DNA of 64,000 nt from an uncultured Acetatifactor sp. (GTDB taxonomy: Bacteria; Bacillota; Clostridia; Lachnospirales; Lachnospiraceae). Of the stretch, positions 1 to 8,411 are shown in pieces. The notes under the pieces are model-generated. The model was not told the origin of the DNA. It ran no database searches and saw nothing but the letters and a program-made list of their open reading frames with translations. A program made the translations under genes and the position numbers. Positions within the stretch are counted from its first letter, which is position 1, and each line of letters opens with the position of its first letter. Location: the NCBI GenBank assembly GCA_947586055.1, contig CANPXL010000001.1, positions 145,455 through 209,454 on the forward strand. The letters run 5' to 3'.

Positions 1-1014
1 ATTGTGTTTAATACGGCGCTGATCCGCCGCAGGATCAGAAGCACGGATCTGCGCATGGAGATGATGTCCGCGGGAAAAAGCTCCCGGACGGATATTGTTC
101 TCTGTTATATGAACGGAAGGGCGGATGAAAAATTCCTGAACGAGATCCGGCGGAAGATACAGAATATTGCTGTTGACGCGCTCTCCATGAATCAGGAATC
201 TCTGGCAGAATGCCTTTATCAGCGCCGGTGGTATAATCCCTTTCCGAAATTTAAATATACCGAGCGGCCGGATGCGGCTGCGGCTCAGGTGCTGGAAGGA
301 AATATCGTGATCCTTGTGGACAATTCCCCTTCGGCAATGATTCTTCCCACAACCGTTTTCGATGTGATGGAAGAGGCGGACGATTACTATTTCCCGCCCG
401 TCACGGGAACGTATCTGAGACTGACGAGATTTATCATTGCGCTGTTTACCTACCTGATCACGCCCACGTTTCTTCTCCTGATCCACAATCCTCAATGGAT
501 TCCGGACAGCTTTTCCTTTATCCTTCTGAAGGAGGAACCGAATATTCCTCTGATCTGGCAGTTCCTTCTTCTGGAACTCGCCATAGACGGTCTGAAACTG
601 GCGGCGGTGAATACGCCGAATATGCTGAGCACGCCGTTGAGCGTGCTTGCGGCGCTGGTCCTGGGGGAATTTTCGGTAAACAGCGGCTGGTTCTCCCCGG
701 AGGTCATGTTGTACATGGCCTTTGTCGCCATTGCAAATTATACTCAGTCGAATTACGAACTGGGATACGCGCTGAAATTTTTAAGGATACTGAATCTGAT
801 CCTGACACAGCTGTTCGGGCTTTGGGGATATATCGGCGCGATCGTGCTGGCTGTTCTCGCTCTTTGCTGCAACAGGACGGTGGCCCACGAAAGCTATATT
901 TATCCGCTGATTCCCTTCAACTGGAAGGATTTCAGGGATCTCCTGATCCGCAGAAGACTGCCGGGAGCGCTGCTGGGAAAAGAAGAGAAGAAGGGCGGAG
1001 AAAAAAATACTTGA
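1..1014 (+). CDS. spoVAF: GerA/SpoVAF family spore germination protein, 5' truncated by the window edge
   Basis: The frame is open from base 1, so the N-terminal part lies outside the window; about 337 C-terminal residues remain of a protein usually near 490. These proteins sit in the spore inner membrane and take part in germination. After a soluble segment, several hydrophobic helices start near residue 140 of the visible part. They include the family-typical stretch GLKLAAVNTPNMLSTPLSV followed by LGEFSV. The tail is basic (DLLIRRRLPG). The stop codon overlaps the -35 of the following rplU promoter. GerA-type A subunits are close relatives; SpoVAF is preferred from the NTPNMLSTPLS region, but no spoVA neighbours are visible to confirm it. 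Confidence 0.75.
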   Translation: MVFNTALIRRRIRSTDLRMEMMSAGKSSRTDIVLCYMNGRADEKFLNEIRRKIQNIAVDALSMNQESLAECLYQRRWYNPFPKFKYTERPDAAAAQVLEGNIVILVDNSPSAMILPTTVFDVMEEADDYYFPPVTGTYLRLTRFIIALFTYLITPTFLLLIHNPQWIPDSFSFILLKEEPNIPLIWQFLLLELAIDGLKLAAVNTPNMLSTPLSVLAALVLGEFSVNSGWFSPEVMLYMAFVAIANYTQSNYELGYALKFLRILNLILTQLFGLWGYIGAIVLAVLALCCNRTVAHESYIYPLIPFNWKDFRDLLIRRRLPGALLGKEEKKGGEKNT

Positions 1015-1039
1015 CATTCCGACTGTTCCATGCTATATT
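1011..1039 (+). promoter_or_regulatory. Sigma-A type promoter of the rplU operon
   Basis: TTGACA (1011-1016), a 17-base spacer and TATATT (1034-1039). The -35 box overlaps the stop codon of the upstream germination gene. It lies just ahead of the L21 leader. Confidence 0.85.
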
Positions 1040-1046
1040 TCAGTAG

Positions 1047-1128
1047 TATGCCGCATGGCTCGGTAGAAGTGTATCCGTGAGAGCGGGTGCCGCCAAAGTC
1101 AGCGAGTAAATGGATCGCAGGATCCATG
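1047..1128 (+). ncRNA. Ribosomal protein L21 leader (cis-regulatory RNA)
   Basis: Between the promoter and rplU lies a leader with the elements I recall for the Firmicutes L21 leader family: GCATGGCTCGGTA near 1053-1065, GTGAGAGC near 1077-1084, then CAAAGTCAGCGAGTAAA near 1094-1110. A short hairpin (TGGATC/GATCCA, 1111-1126) precedes the Shine-Dalgarno GGGAGG. The family is thought to mediate autoregulation of the L21/L27 operon. The match is from memory of the consensus, not a covariance search. Confidence 0.75.
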
Positions 1129-1146
1129 AATGGGAGGTGCCTTAAT

Positions 1147-1452
1147 ATGTACGCAATTATTGCAACAGGCGGAAAGCAGTACAAGGTTTCCGAGGGCGAC
1201 GTTATCCGGGTGGAAAAACTGGATGCGGAGACCGGCAGTACGGTAACTTTCGACCGCGTGATCGCAGTAAGTGACGGTACCCTGAAGGTCGGCGAGGACG
1301 CGGCAAAGGCCAGTGTCAGCGCGACTGTCATGGAACAGGGAAAAGGTAAGAAGGTCATTGTCTACAAGTACAAGAGAAAGACCGGCTACCATAAGAAAAA
1401 CGGTCACAGACAGGCCTACACGAAGGTTAAGATCGACAAGATCAACGCGTAA
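1147..1452 (+). CDS. rplU: 50S ribosomal protein L21
   Basis: A 101-residue protein beginning [14 protein letters not shown], the classical L21 N-terminus, with a basic C-terminal half ([16 protein letters not shown]) that contacts 23S rRNA. The ATG at 1147 is chosen over an in-frame upstream start at 1087 because it follows GGGAGGTGC and matches the conserved start; the upstream part is the L21 leader. First gene of the rplU-prp-rpmA-obgE operon; prp follows after 5 bases. Confidence 0.97.
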   Translation: MYAIIATGGKQYKVSEGDVIRVEKLDAETGSTVTFDRVIAVSDGTLKVGEDAAKASVSATVMEQGKGKKVIVYKYKRKTGYHKKNGHRQAYTKVKIDKINA

Positions 1453-1457
1453 AGACT

Positions 1458-1790
1458 ATGACGACGGTAACGGTCCGCAAGGATCAAAAACAGGCCTACA
1501 GGGGCTTTACCTGTATCGGACATGCAGATTACGCCGGAAAAAATCAGCCTGATATCCTGTGCGCCGCCATATCGGCGCTGGTCATCGGGACGCTGAATTC
1601 TCTTACGGATCTGGCGGGGGAGAAGCTGAGCGTGGACACTGACGAGGCCACCGGTTTTATCCGCTGTGATTTTCAGGGAACCCTGCAGGAAAAATCAAGT
1701 TTCCTGCTGGATGCCATGGTGTTTAATCTGGAGAATCTGAGCAGGGAGTACGGGAAAAAGTATTTACTGGTTAAATTCGAGGAGGTGTAA
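1458..1790 (+). CDS. prp: Ribosomal-processing cysteine protease Prp (YsxB)
   Basis: This 110-residue protein belongs to the YsxB/Prp family. Prp removes the N-terminal extension of ribosomal protein L27 in Firmicutes. The catalytic His is in GHADYAG near residue 22, and the catalytic Cys follows in DILCAAISAL near residue 34, the order and spacing expected. It sits between rplU and rpmA, its usual place, and the rpmA product carries the matching cleavage site. The gene ends with GAGGAGGTGTAA, so its 3' end provides the ribosome binding site for rpmA. Confidence 0.93.
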   Translation: MTTVTVRKDQKQAYRGFTCIGHADYAGKNQPDILCAAISALVIGTLNSLTDLAGEKLSVDTDEATGFIRCDFQGTLQEKSSFLLDAMVFNLENLSREYGKKYLLVKFEEV

Positions 1791-1793
1791 GAC

Positions 1794-2078
1794 ATGCTGA
1801 ACATGAACCTTCAGTTTTTTGCTCATAAAAAGGGCGTTGGTTCCACCAAGAACGGCAGAGACTCCGAGTCCAAGAGATTAGGGGCGAAGAGAGCTGACGG
1901 ACAGTTTGTAAAGGCCGGAAATATTCTTTACAGACAGCGCGGCACCAAAATTCATCCCGGCATCAATGTTGGGATCGGCGGCGACGATACCCTGTTTGCA
2001 CTGGTTGACGGCGTTCTCCGGTTCGAGAGAAAAGGCCGTGACAAGAAACAGGCATCCGTATATCCTGTTGAAAAGTAA
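1794..2078 (+). CDS. rpmA: 50S ribosomal protein L27 with cleavable N-terminal extension
   Basis: A 94-residue L27 protein. It begins [14 protein letters not shown]: the LQFF|AHKKG junction is the Prp cleavage motif of Firmicutes L27. The mature protein would start at the Ala, so its N-terminus can reach the peptidyl transferase centre. The conserved [15 protein letters not shown] and GTKIHPG segments are present. The ATG at 1794 follows the strong GAGGAGG in the end of prp. Confidence 0.97.
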   Translation: MLNMNLQFFAHKKGVGSTKNGRDSESKRLGAKRADGQFVKAGNILYRQRGTKIHPGINVGIGGDDTLFALVDGVLRFERKGRDKKQASVYPVEK

Positions 2079-2111
2079 AACGGGGACTGTTCTTGACGTA
2101 GATATGCGTAA

Positions 2112-3488
<1,377 letters not shown>

Positions 3489-3506
3489 TTGGGAGTAAGA
3501 AAGAGA

Positions 3507-3797
3507 ATGACAAGCAAACAGAGAGCCTATTTAAAAAAACTTGCCGCAGGACTGGATGCGGTGTTTCAGGTGGGGAAATCCGGTCTTACGCCGGAACTGA
3601 CCGACGCGGTGGAAGAGCATTTTAACAAAAATGAGCTGTTAAAAATCGCGGTCCTGAAAAACTGTGACGAGGATCCCAACGAGATAGCGCGCATGGTTGC
3701 GGAGCGCACGCATTCCCAGCTGGTACAGGTGATCGGGAAAAAGTTTGTGCTCTATAAGCCGGATCGTGAGAAACCCAGAATTCAGCTGCCGGAGTAA
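3507..3797 (+). CDS. yhbY: YhbY family RNA-binding protein (CRM domain)
   Basis: A 96-residue CRM-domain protein that associates with pre-50S ribosomal subunits. It starts MTSKQRAYLKKLA and carries the GKSGLTPEL segment and a basic C-terminal half. The ATG at 3507 is preferred over an in-frame TTG at 3489 because the family begins at this motif and GGGAG lies 11 bases upstream. It follows obgE by 18 bases, consistent with co-transcription. Confidence 0.92.
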   Translation: MTSKQRAYLKKLAAGLDAVFQVGKSGLTPELTDAVEEHFNKNELLKIAVLKNCDEDPNEIARMVAERTHSQLVQVIGKKFVLYKPDREKPRIQLPE

Positions 3798-3845
3798 GAA
3801 GATTCCGTCGGGTAAGAAACCATCTGTCTGCAAAGGAGTGATCGC

Positions 3846-4448
3846 TTGAAAAAGACCGGCATTATGGGAGGCACTTTTAATCCCATCCATAACGGGCATC
3901 TGATGCTGGCCGAGGCGGCGCTTGCGCAGGTTGGTCTGGACGAAGTGATTTTTATGCCAAGCGGCGTGCCATATATGAAATCTGCCGCAGAGGTTCTGTC
4001 GGGAAAGATACGGGCCGAAATGACCGCCCTTGCGATCCGGGAACAGCCCCGTTTTTCCCTTTCCGTCATGGAGATCGAACAGAACGGTAATACCTACACA
4101 TACCGGACGCTGGAACGGCTGCGGGACGAACACCCGGATACGGAGTATTATTTTATCGTCGGTGCGGACAGCTTTTTCCATATAACGAAGTGGCGCTGTC
4201 CCGAGCGGATTTTTGCAAACTGCACCGTTGTTGCGGCGGCCCGCGGCAGCACGGCGGTCAGCGATCTGGAAAGACAGGCCCGGATACTGGAGCAGGAATA
4301 CGGCGCCGGCATCCGGATTCTTCGGACAGAGCGCGTCGATATCTCTTCCTCGGAGCTGCGCCGCAGGATCGCGGCGGGTGAACCGATCAATGGGAAGGTG
4401 CCGGAGTCCGTTATAACCTATATCGAGAAAAGAGGGCTTTACAGATGA
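3846..4448 (+). CDS. nadD: Nicotinate-nucleotide adenylyltransferase
   Basis: This 200-residue enzyme makes deamido-NAD from nicotinate mononucleotide and ATP, the penultimate step of NAD synthesis. The nucleotidyltransferase signature GGTFNPIHNGHL is at residues 8-19, and the second signature SSSELRRRI is near residue 167. The start is a TTG at 3846, supported by AAAGGAGTG just upstream and by the conserved N-terminus MKKTGIMGG. It overlaps yqeK by four bases (ATGA), implying translational coupling. Confidence 0.96.
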   Translation: MKKTGIMGGTFNPIHNGHLMLAEAALAQVGLDEVIFMPSGVPYMKSAAEVLSGKIRAEMTALAIREQPRFSLSVMEIEQNGNTYTYRTLERLRDEHPDTEYYFIVGADSFFHITKWRCPERIFANCTVVAAARGSTAVSDLERQARILEQEYGAGIRILRTERVDISSSELRRRIAAGEPINGKVPESVITYIEKRGLYR

Positions 4449-5059
4449 AACAGCTTTCCCTTTCCGAGATCAGAAAGGAAATGAAAAAGACGCTCGAGCC
4501 GAAAAGATTTGAGCATACCTTAAGCGTTGCGTATACGGCCGCCAATCTTGCGGCTTTATATGGGGAAGATGTAAACAGGGCGCTTACAGCCGGAATGCTG
4601 CACGATTGCGCGAAATGTATGAGTTATAAGAAGCAGAAGGAATTGTGCGTTAAGCATCATGTGCCGCTTTCCGAAACGGAAAGGAAGGATTCGGAATATT
4701 GTCCCGTTCTTCATGCAAAGGCCGGCGCGGTTCTGGCGAAGGAGAAGTATGGCGTAAAGGATGAAGATATTTTGAACGCCATTTTTTATCATACCACCGG
4801 CAGACCGCAGATGAGCGTTCTGGAAAAGATCATTTATATCGCGGATTATATTGAACCGTGCCGCAGACATGTCAAGGGCACGACAAAGGCGTCGGAAAAC
4901 GATGTCTTCACGACGGCGCGGCAGGCGGCGTTCCGCGACCTGGATGAAGCCCTTTTGATCATCCTTGGGAATACGCTGGCTTATCTGCGCGATAAGGACT
5001 TTAAGATAGATCCTGCGACGCAGGAGACGTATGATTATTATAGGGAACAGAAAGGATGA
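4445..5059 (+). CDS. yqeK: YqeK family HD-domain phosphohydrolase (bis(5'-nucleosyl)-tetraphosphatase, symmetrical)
   Basis: A 204-residue HD-superfamily protein. Metal ligands are visible as RFEHTLSVA (His), LHDCAK (HD) and a late D in YIADYIEP. The YqeK family hydrolyses Ap4A symmetrically to two ADP, a stress dinucleotide-clearing role. It lies between nadD and rsfS, the usual Firmicutes order, and its start overlaps the nadD stop by four bases. Confidence 0.92.
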   Translation: MKQLSLSEIRKEMKKTLEPKRFEHTLSVAYTAANLAALYGEDVNRALTAGMLHDCAKCMSYKKQKELCVKHHVPLSETERKDSEYCPVLHAKAGAVLAKEKYGVKDEDILNAIFYHTTGRPQMSVLEKIIYIADYIEPCRRHVKGTTKASENDVFTTARQAAFRDLDEALLIILGNTLAYLRDKDFKIDPATQETYDYYREQKG

Positions 5060-5064
5060 ATCGC

Positions 5065-5412
5065 ATGAACAGTAATGAGATCGCAAAGCTGGCCGTTTCG
5101 GCGCTGGAGGATAAAAAAGCGGAAGATATCCGCATCATCGACATCAGCCAGGTGTCCGTGCTGGCCGATTATTTTATCATAGCAGGCGGCAGCAACAGGA
5201 ATCAGATTCAGGCGCTCTGCGACAATGTGGAGGAACAGCTGGGCAGGGCGGGATGTCATGTGCGGCAGATTGAAGGGTACGATACGGCAAACTGGGTGCT
5301 TTTGGATTTCGGCGATGTGATCGTCCATATTTTCGACAAGGAAAATCGCCTGCTGTATGATCTGGAACGGATCTGGAGAGACGGAAAACAGATCGAAAAG
5401 ACAGAACTTTAA
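5065..5412 (+). CDS. rsfS: Ribosomal silencing factor RsfS
   Basis: A 115-residue member of the RsfS/Iojap family, which binds L14 and blocks subunit joining in starved cells. Typical segments are ALEDKKAEDIRIIDIS, LADYFIIAGGSN and WVLLDFGDVIVHIF. Two starts are possible: 5056, which overlaps the yqeK stop, and 5065. I chose 5065 because AAAGGA sits 8 bases upstream; for the 5056 ATG the same purine run is too close. Last gene of the operon, followed by a hairpin terminator. Confidence 0.94.
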   Translation: MNSNEIAKLAVSALEDKKAEDIRIIDISQVSVLADYFIIAGGSNRNQIQALCDNVEEQLGRAGCHVRQIEGYDTANWVLLDFGDVIVHIFDKENRLLYDLERIWRDGKQIEKTEL

Positions 5413-5434
5413 CCGGTAGTTTCTCCGACTTCAA

Positions 5435-5493
5435 CAGGATCGAAAAACTGCGGTGTCAAAAGGCATCAGGATCGGAGAACTGCGATGTCAAAA
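5435..5493. repeat. Two-copy imperfect direct repeat (27 bp, period 32)
   Basis: The unit beginning CAGGATCGAAAAACTGCGGT (5435-5461) recurs at 5467-5493 with three differences. It lies between the rsfS stop and the terminator and has no reading frame of note. Confidence 0.8.
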
Positions 5494-5537
5494 AGAAAGC
5501 TGAAGGTACGGAAATTCCGACCTGCAGCTTTCTTTTT
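5493..5537 (+). terminator. Rho-independent terminator of the rplU-rsfS operon
   Basis: AAGAAAGCTG (5493-5502) pairs with CAGCTTTCTT (5525-5534). The interior adds GGT/ACC and CGGAA/TTCCG pairings, and a T run follows. It may also serve the opposing gene that ends at 5564. Confidence 0.85.
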
Positions 5538-5563
5538 TCCTGCGGTTTTACCGCTTTTGATCG

Positions 5564-5797
5564 TTAGACTGCCGACTCGTTGTGTCTGTCAGAAAGGTGC
5601 ATAAAGAAGCTGATCAGATAAAGTCCGCAAATTCCTACGATCGTGTAGACAATCCTGGAAAACCATGACATATTTCCGAAGATAAAGGCCACCAGGTCAA
5701 AGCGGAACAGACCGATCAGCGCCCAGTTTATGGCACCGATGATCGCAATGGTCAGTGCAGTACCGTCCAAAATCTTATTTCCCATATTTTCCCTCAT
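5564..5797 (-). CDS. DUF378 family small membrane protein
   Basis: A 77-residue protein with two hydrophobic segments. The conserved DUF378 signature is visible: ALTIAIIGAINWALIGLF, then FDLVAFIFG, then VGICGLYLI. Its function is unknown; the family is common in Firmicutes (YuzA-like). Two ATGs are close together (5797 and 5785). The second has AGGGA at good spacing within the first codons, so the true protein may start MGNKILDG. It stands alone between the rsfS terminator and the lexA terminator. Confidence 0.8.
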   Translation of the reverse strand: MRENMGNKILDGTALTIAIIGAINWALIGLFRFDLVAFIFGNMSWFSRIVYTIVGICGLYLISFFMHLSDRHNESAV

Positions 5798-5930
5798 TTC
5801 TGCCGCATAAAGCGGCTTTACAACCTTCTCTCTTAAAGTTTCTGCACGGCTTTAACAGGACCGGCTGTATTAATCTGTGCAGAATTTATTTTTTTATTCC
5901 GGTTATAATGCAGTTGTAAAAAATTATGAG

Positions 5931-5958
5931 AAAAAAGCTGTCGGACAGTAGGCTTTTT
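5931..5958 (-). terminator. Rho-independent terminator of lexA
   Basis: Reading the minus strand, AAAAAGC, a short interior with TGTC/GACA pairing, then GCTTTTTTC. It overlaps the last codons of lexA. Confidence 0.7.
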
Positions 5959-6574
5959 ATCGGTAAAAACGAAATACGCCGAATACCTTTCCCAGAATCT
6001 GGCAGTCGTCCACGATGATGGGATCCATGGTATCGTTTTCCGGCTGCAGCCGGACGTGTCCGTTCTCTTTATAAAATGTTTTTACGGTTGCGGAGTCGTC
6101 GATCAGCGCTACAACAATCTCTCCGTTATTCGCGGTGGAGCAGGAATTGACAAATACCCTGTCGCCGCTGAAAATGCCGGCGTTGATCATGGAGTCGCCG
6201 CGGACATTCAGGACAAAGGATTCTCCCTTCGGCACAAGATCCGCCGGGACCGGGAAATAGTCCTGAATATTTTCTTCCGCCAGAATAGGTTGTCCGGCCG
6301 CCACATTGCCCACAACGGGAAGACTTACCATCTCTGTGCGCACCATCTGGAAACTGTCGTCACAGATCTCAATAGCTCTGGGTTTTGTCGGATCACGGCG
6401 GATATATCCATTTTTTTCCAGCGTCTCAAGATGAGAGTGGACGGAAGAGGTCGATTTCAGATTTACGGTTTCGCATATTTCCCGCACCGTGGGGGGATAC
6501 CCTTTGTGAAGAATTTCATCTTTAATATAATTTAAAATTTCCTGCTGCTTGGCTGTAATCTTTCCGGCTCCCAT
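5957..6574 (-). CDS. lexA: SOS repressor LexA
   Basis: This 205-residue transcriptional repressor of the SOS regulon is inactivated by RecA-stimulated self-cleavage. The N-terminal winged helix ([16 protein letters not shown], then [20 protein letters not shown]) is followed by the cleavage site region [13 protein letters not shown]. The peptidase S24 domain carries the catalytic Ser in [10 protein letters not shown] and the Lys in [10 protein letters not shown]. The ATG at 6574 is chosen because it gives the conserved [11 protein letters not shown] start, with CGGAG six bases upstream. The open frame continues upstream through the operator region and is not coding there. Confidence 0.96.
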   Translation of the reverse strand: MGAGKITAKQQEILNYIKDEILHKGYPPTVREICETVNLKSTSSVHSHLETLEKNGYIRRDPTKPRAIEICDDSFQMVRTEMVSLPVVGNVAAGQPILAEENIQDYFPVPADLVPKGESFVLNVRGDSMINAGIFSGDRVFVNSCSTANNGEIVVALIDDSATVKTFYKENGHVRLQPENDTMDPIIVDDCQILGKVFGVFRFYR

Positions 6575-6660
6575 TGTACGCTCCGATTCCTCCGTTTCTT
6601 TTTTTGTTTCGACAGCGGGAGATCCGTCAGAATCCCCGCATAATCCTGCTTTCTGATAAC

Positions 6661-6689
6661 AGTTTACCATACACGGTTTTAAAAAGCAA
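6661..6689 (-). promoter_or_regulatory. Probable lexA promoter
   Basis: On the minus strand TTGCTT (6689-6684), a 17-base spacer and TAAACT (6666-6661). It lies downstream of the LexA-box-like site at 6700-6713, so a bound repressor would sit just upstream of the -35. Confidence 0.5.
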
Positions 6690-6699
6690 ACATATTTTC

Positions 6700-6713
6700 T
6701 GAAAATATGTTCG
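6700..6713. promoter_or_regulatory. LexA box, degenerate (site 1)
   Basis: TGAAAATATGTTCG against the Gram-positive consensus CGAACNNNNGTTCG: the right half is perfect and the left half has two mismatches. It is the closest of the three sites to lexA. Confidence 0.6.
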
Positions 6714-6722
6714 ATTTTTCTG

Positions 6723-6751
6723 TTGACAAACAAATGTTCGCATGTTATTAT
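6723..6751 (+). promoter_or_regulatory. Sigma-A promoter of the yneA-like gene
   Basis: TTGACA (6723-6728), a 17-base spacer and TATTAT (6746-6751). LexA site 2 covers the spacer, so repressor and polymerase would exclude each other. Confidence 0.8.
6727..6740. promoter_or_regulatory. LexA box (site 2)
   Basis: CAAACAAATGTTCG: one mismatch to CGAACNNNNGTTCG. It lies inside the promoter spacer of the divergent gene. Confidence 0.8.
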
Positions 6752-6757
6752 CAATTC

Positions 6758-6771
6758 AGAACAAACGTTCC
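6758..6771. promoter_or_regulatory. LexA box (site 3)
   Basis: AGAACAAACGTTCC: a perfect GAAC-N4-GTTC core (6759-6770). It lies near the expected transcription start of the divergent gene. Confidence 0.8.
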
Positions 6772-6942
6772 CGAACATACAATCGAGAATCCGGCGGCGG
6801 AAATTTTTGCAGAGACCTTTATAAAGATAAGAGAATCCGGGATGATCGGGTACTTACGTTTGCGGAAAGGAAAGGCTGGAAACAGAAAATGATCGACAGA
6901 AAAAGAGAAGTAACCGGAAGAAACAGGAAGGAAGAATACAGA

Positions 6943-7341
6943 ATGCATACCGGGCTGCGCAGGGAAGGTCAGGCGGGCCCGGATGAGTGGGAGAGAAGAA
7001 GACAGGCCAGAATACGGCGGCTGCGCAGGGCGCGCGTGTCAAAATGTCTGACGGCTTTGGCCGCGGTATGCGCAACCGTCTGCATGATACTTGTCTGTTC
7101 CGCAGCTTATGGCGCGCTTGATTCCAATGCAAGCGACGGATTCAAGTATTATGCGAAAGTGAACATAGAAGCCGGCGAAACCCTCTGGGATCTTGCAGGA
7201 AAATATATGGATGACGTTCATTACGTCAACAGGAAGAATTACATCGACGAAGTATGCAGCATCAATCACCTGAAGGACGCAGACAGCATTGCGGAAGGTC
7301 AGACACTGATCCTTCCCTATTATTCACAGGAATATAAGTGA
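6943..7341 (+). CDS. yneA: YneA-like SOS cell-division suppressor (membrane anchor plus LysM domain)
   Basis: A 132-residue protein. A basic N-terminus (ERRRQARIRRLRRARVSK) leads to one membrane segment (LTALAAVCATVCMILVCSA) and an extracytoplasmic LysM-like domain (NIEAGETLWDLAGKYM, then EGQTLILPYY). This architecture, and its position divergent from lexA behind LexA boxes, match YneA, which delays division during DNA damage. The ATG at 6943 has AGGAAGGAAG upstream. An in-frame ATG at 6889 would add 18 residues. The assignment rests on context and architecture more than on sequence identity. Confidence 0.8.
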   Translation: MHTGLRREGQAGPDEWERRRQARIRRLRRARVSKCLTALAAVCATVCMILVCSAAYGALDSNASDGFKYYAKVNIEAGETLWDLAGKYMDDVHYVNRKNYIDEVCSINHLKDADSIAEGQTLILPYYSQEYK

Positions 7342-7452
7342 TTCCTCCAAACTCAAATCATACTGTAAACTTACAAACGACAACACCGCATAAAACATGA
7401 CAACGACATCTGCGGTGCGGCGGTAATCAGAAATCCAAAAGATAAGACCAAA

Positions 7453-7500
7453 CGCCCGTTTCCGGTGGCTGGAATGTGTCAGCCGTATCGGAGACGGGCG
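7453..7500. terminator. Long stem-loop, probable terminator of yneA
   Basis: A 12-base arm pairs with its partner with a single non-canonical position, followed by CTTGATTTTG. It is G+C rich in an A+T-rich spacer. Confidence 0.5.
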
Positions 7501-7653
7501 CTTGATTTTGACTGGCTTATGCGGAAGCGTTTGTTCCTATAATCGCTCCGAAAATTGCTGTCGTTGAGTGACGGTAGCTTTTTCTCTAGCCGATGTCAAA
7601 ACTTGATAATATCAGCGGCGAAGCATGTCCGCAAATTATCTGTGAACTTTTGA

Positions 7654-7690
7654 ATATTGTATTGCAATTAGCTATACAATATGGTATAAT
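7654..7690 (+). promoter_or_regulatory. Promoter and operator of the relBE-type module
   Basis: TTGCAA (7662-7667), a 17-base spacer and TATAAT (7685-7690). A perfect inverted repeat ATATTGTA (7654-7661) / TACAATAT (7675-7682) brackets the -35 and reaches the spacer, as expected for autorepression by an antitoxin. Confidence 0.75.
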
Positions 7691-7716
7691 CAAAAATAGA
7701 AAGGCAGGTGCTTATC

Positions 7717-8013
7717 ATGGCAACGAAAAGCGCAAATGTAACGGCTCGTGTTCAGCCGGAAATTAAACGACAGGCGGAGGCGGTTTTGGACAGGATTGGA
7801 CTGCCTGTTTCAGTCCTGATTGATACCTTGTACAGACAAATCATTATGACGGGCGGCGTTCCGTATTCTCTCACCGTACCCAAATTGCCGACAAGAGACA
7901 TTCTGACTGACGAGCAGTTTAACGCAATGATGGAAAAAGGATATAATCAAGCGGAATCCGGCGAGGGACTGTCCGTGGACGAAGCCTTTGCTAAAATCCG
8001 TGAGGGAATTTGA
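7717..8013 (+). CDS. RelB/DinJ family antitoxin
   Basis: A 98-residue protein. Its N-terminus (ANVTARVQPEIKRQAEAVL) is the ribbon-helix-helix DNA-binding segment of RelB/DinJ antitoxins. The helix LPVSVLIDTLYRQI and the motif GGVPYSL follow. The C-terminal part (SGEGLSVDEAFAKIREG) is the likely toxin-binding tail. The ATG at 7717 follows AAGGCAGGTG; an in-frame GTG at 7708 is less likely. It overlaps the palindrome-bearing promoter and precedes the toxin by two bases. Confidence 0.87.
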   Translation: MATKSANVTARVQPEIKRQAEAVLDRIGLPVSVLIDTLYRQIIMTGGVPYSLTVPKLPTRDILTDEQFNAMMEKGYNQAESGEGLSVDEAFAKIREGI

Positions 8014-8015
8014 GT

Positions 8016-8354
8016 ATGCGGTATGAGGTGAAGCTGACCGTACAAGCAATCGGGCAAATTGAAGAAGCGGTACAGTATATTTCCAAAATTCTGTTGGAAC
8101 CGGAAACCGCACGGAAATGGGCAGATACCTTGCAATGCGAAATCGAAAAGCTGGATACTATGCCGTCAAGATATCCTCTTACAGATGAAGAACCATGGCA
8201 CACTAAAGGAATCCGCAAAATGCCCGTTAAGAATTTCCTTATTTACTATCTGGTTAATGAAAAAAAGAAAGCCGTGTGGATTACGGCGGTAATCTATGGA
8301 CGTAGGGATCAGATCGCAGCATTGTTAGACATGTCGTTAAATGGCATAGAGTGA
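8016..8354 (+). CDS. RelE/ParE superfamily toxin
   Basis: A 112-residue protein of the RelE/ParE fold. Recognisable parts are YEVKLTVQAIGQIEEAV at the start, LDTMPSRYPL in the middle, and IRKMPVKNFLIYYLVNEKK with VIYGRRDQ at the end. Most relatives cleave ribosome-bound mRNA or act on gyrase; which target applies here cannot be told. The ATG at 8016 is used rather than a TTG at 8010 that overlaps the antitoxin stop. Confidence 0.87.
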   Translation: MRYEVKLTVQAIGQIEEAVQYISKILLEPETARKWADTLQCEIEKLDTMPSRYPLTDEEPWHTKGIRKMPVKNFLIYYLVNEKKKAVWITAVIYGRRDQIAALLDMSLNGIE

Positions 8355-8411
8355 TAAACCTGTTCGATAAGTCTGAATAGAAAATCGAAATCTATAAGGA
8401 GAGATTTATTC

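Larger units (their letters stand above)
7342..7716. other. Intergenic stretch of 375 bases between yneA and the toxin-antitoxin pair
   Basis: No gene is seen. A long stem-loop (CGCCCGTTTCCG 7453-7464 with CGGAGACGGGCG 7489-7500, plus an inner GGCT/AGCC) probably ends yneA transcription, although the following T-rich run is weak. The right end carries the relB promoter and its operator. Confidence 0.6.

Noticed and set aside
495..1046. 183-codon plus-strand frame inside the germination gene
   Set aside because: It runs in another frame of the spoVAF-like gene and across the rplU promoter; the germination protein frame has the recognisable domain.
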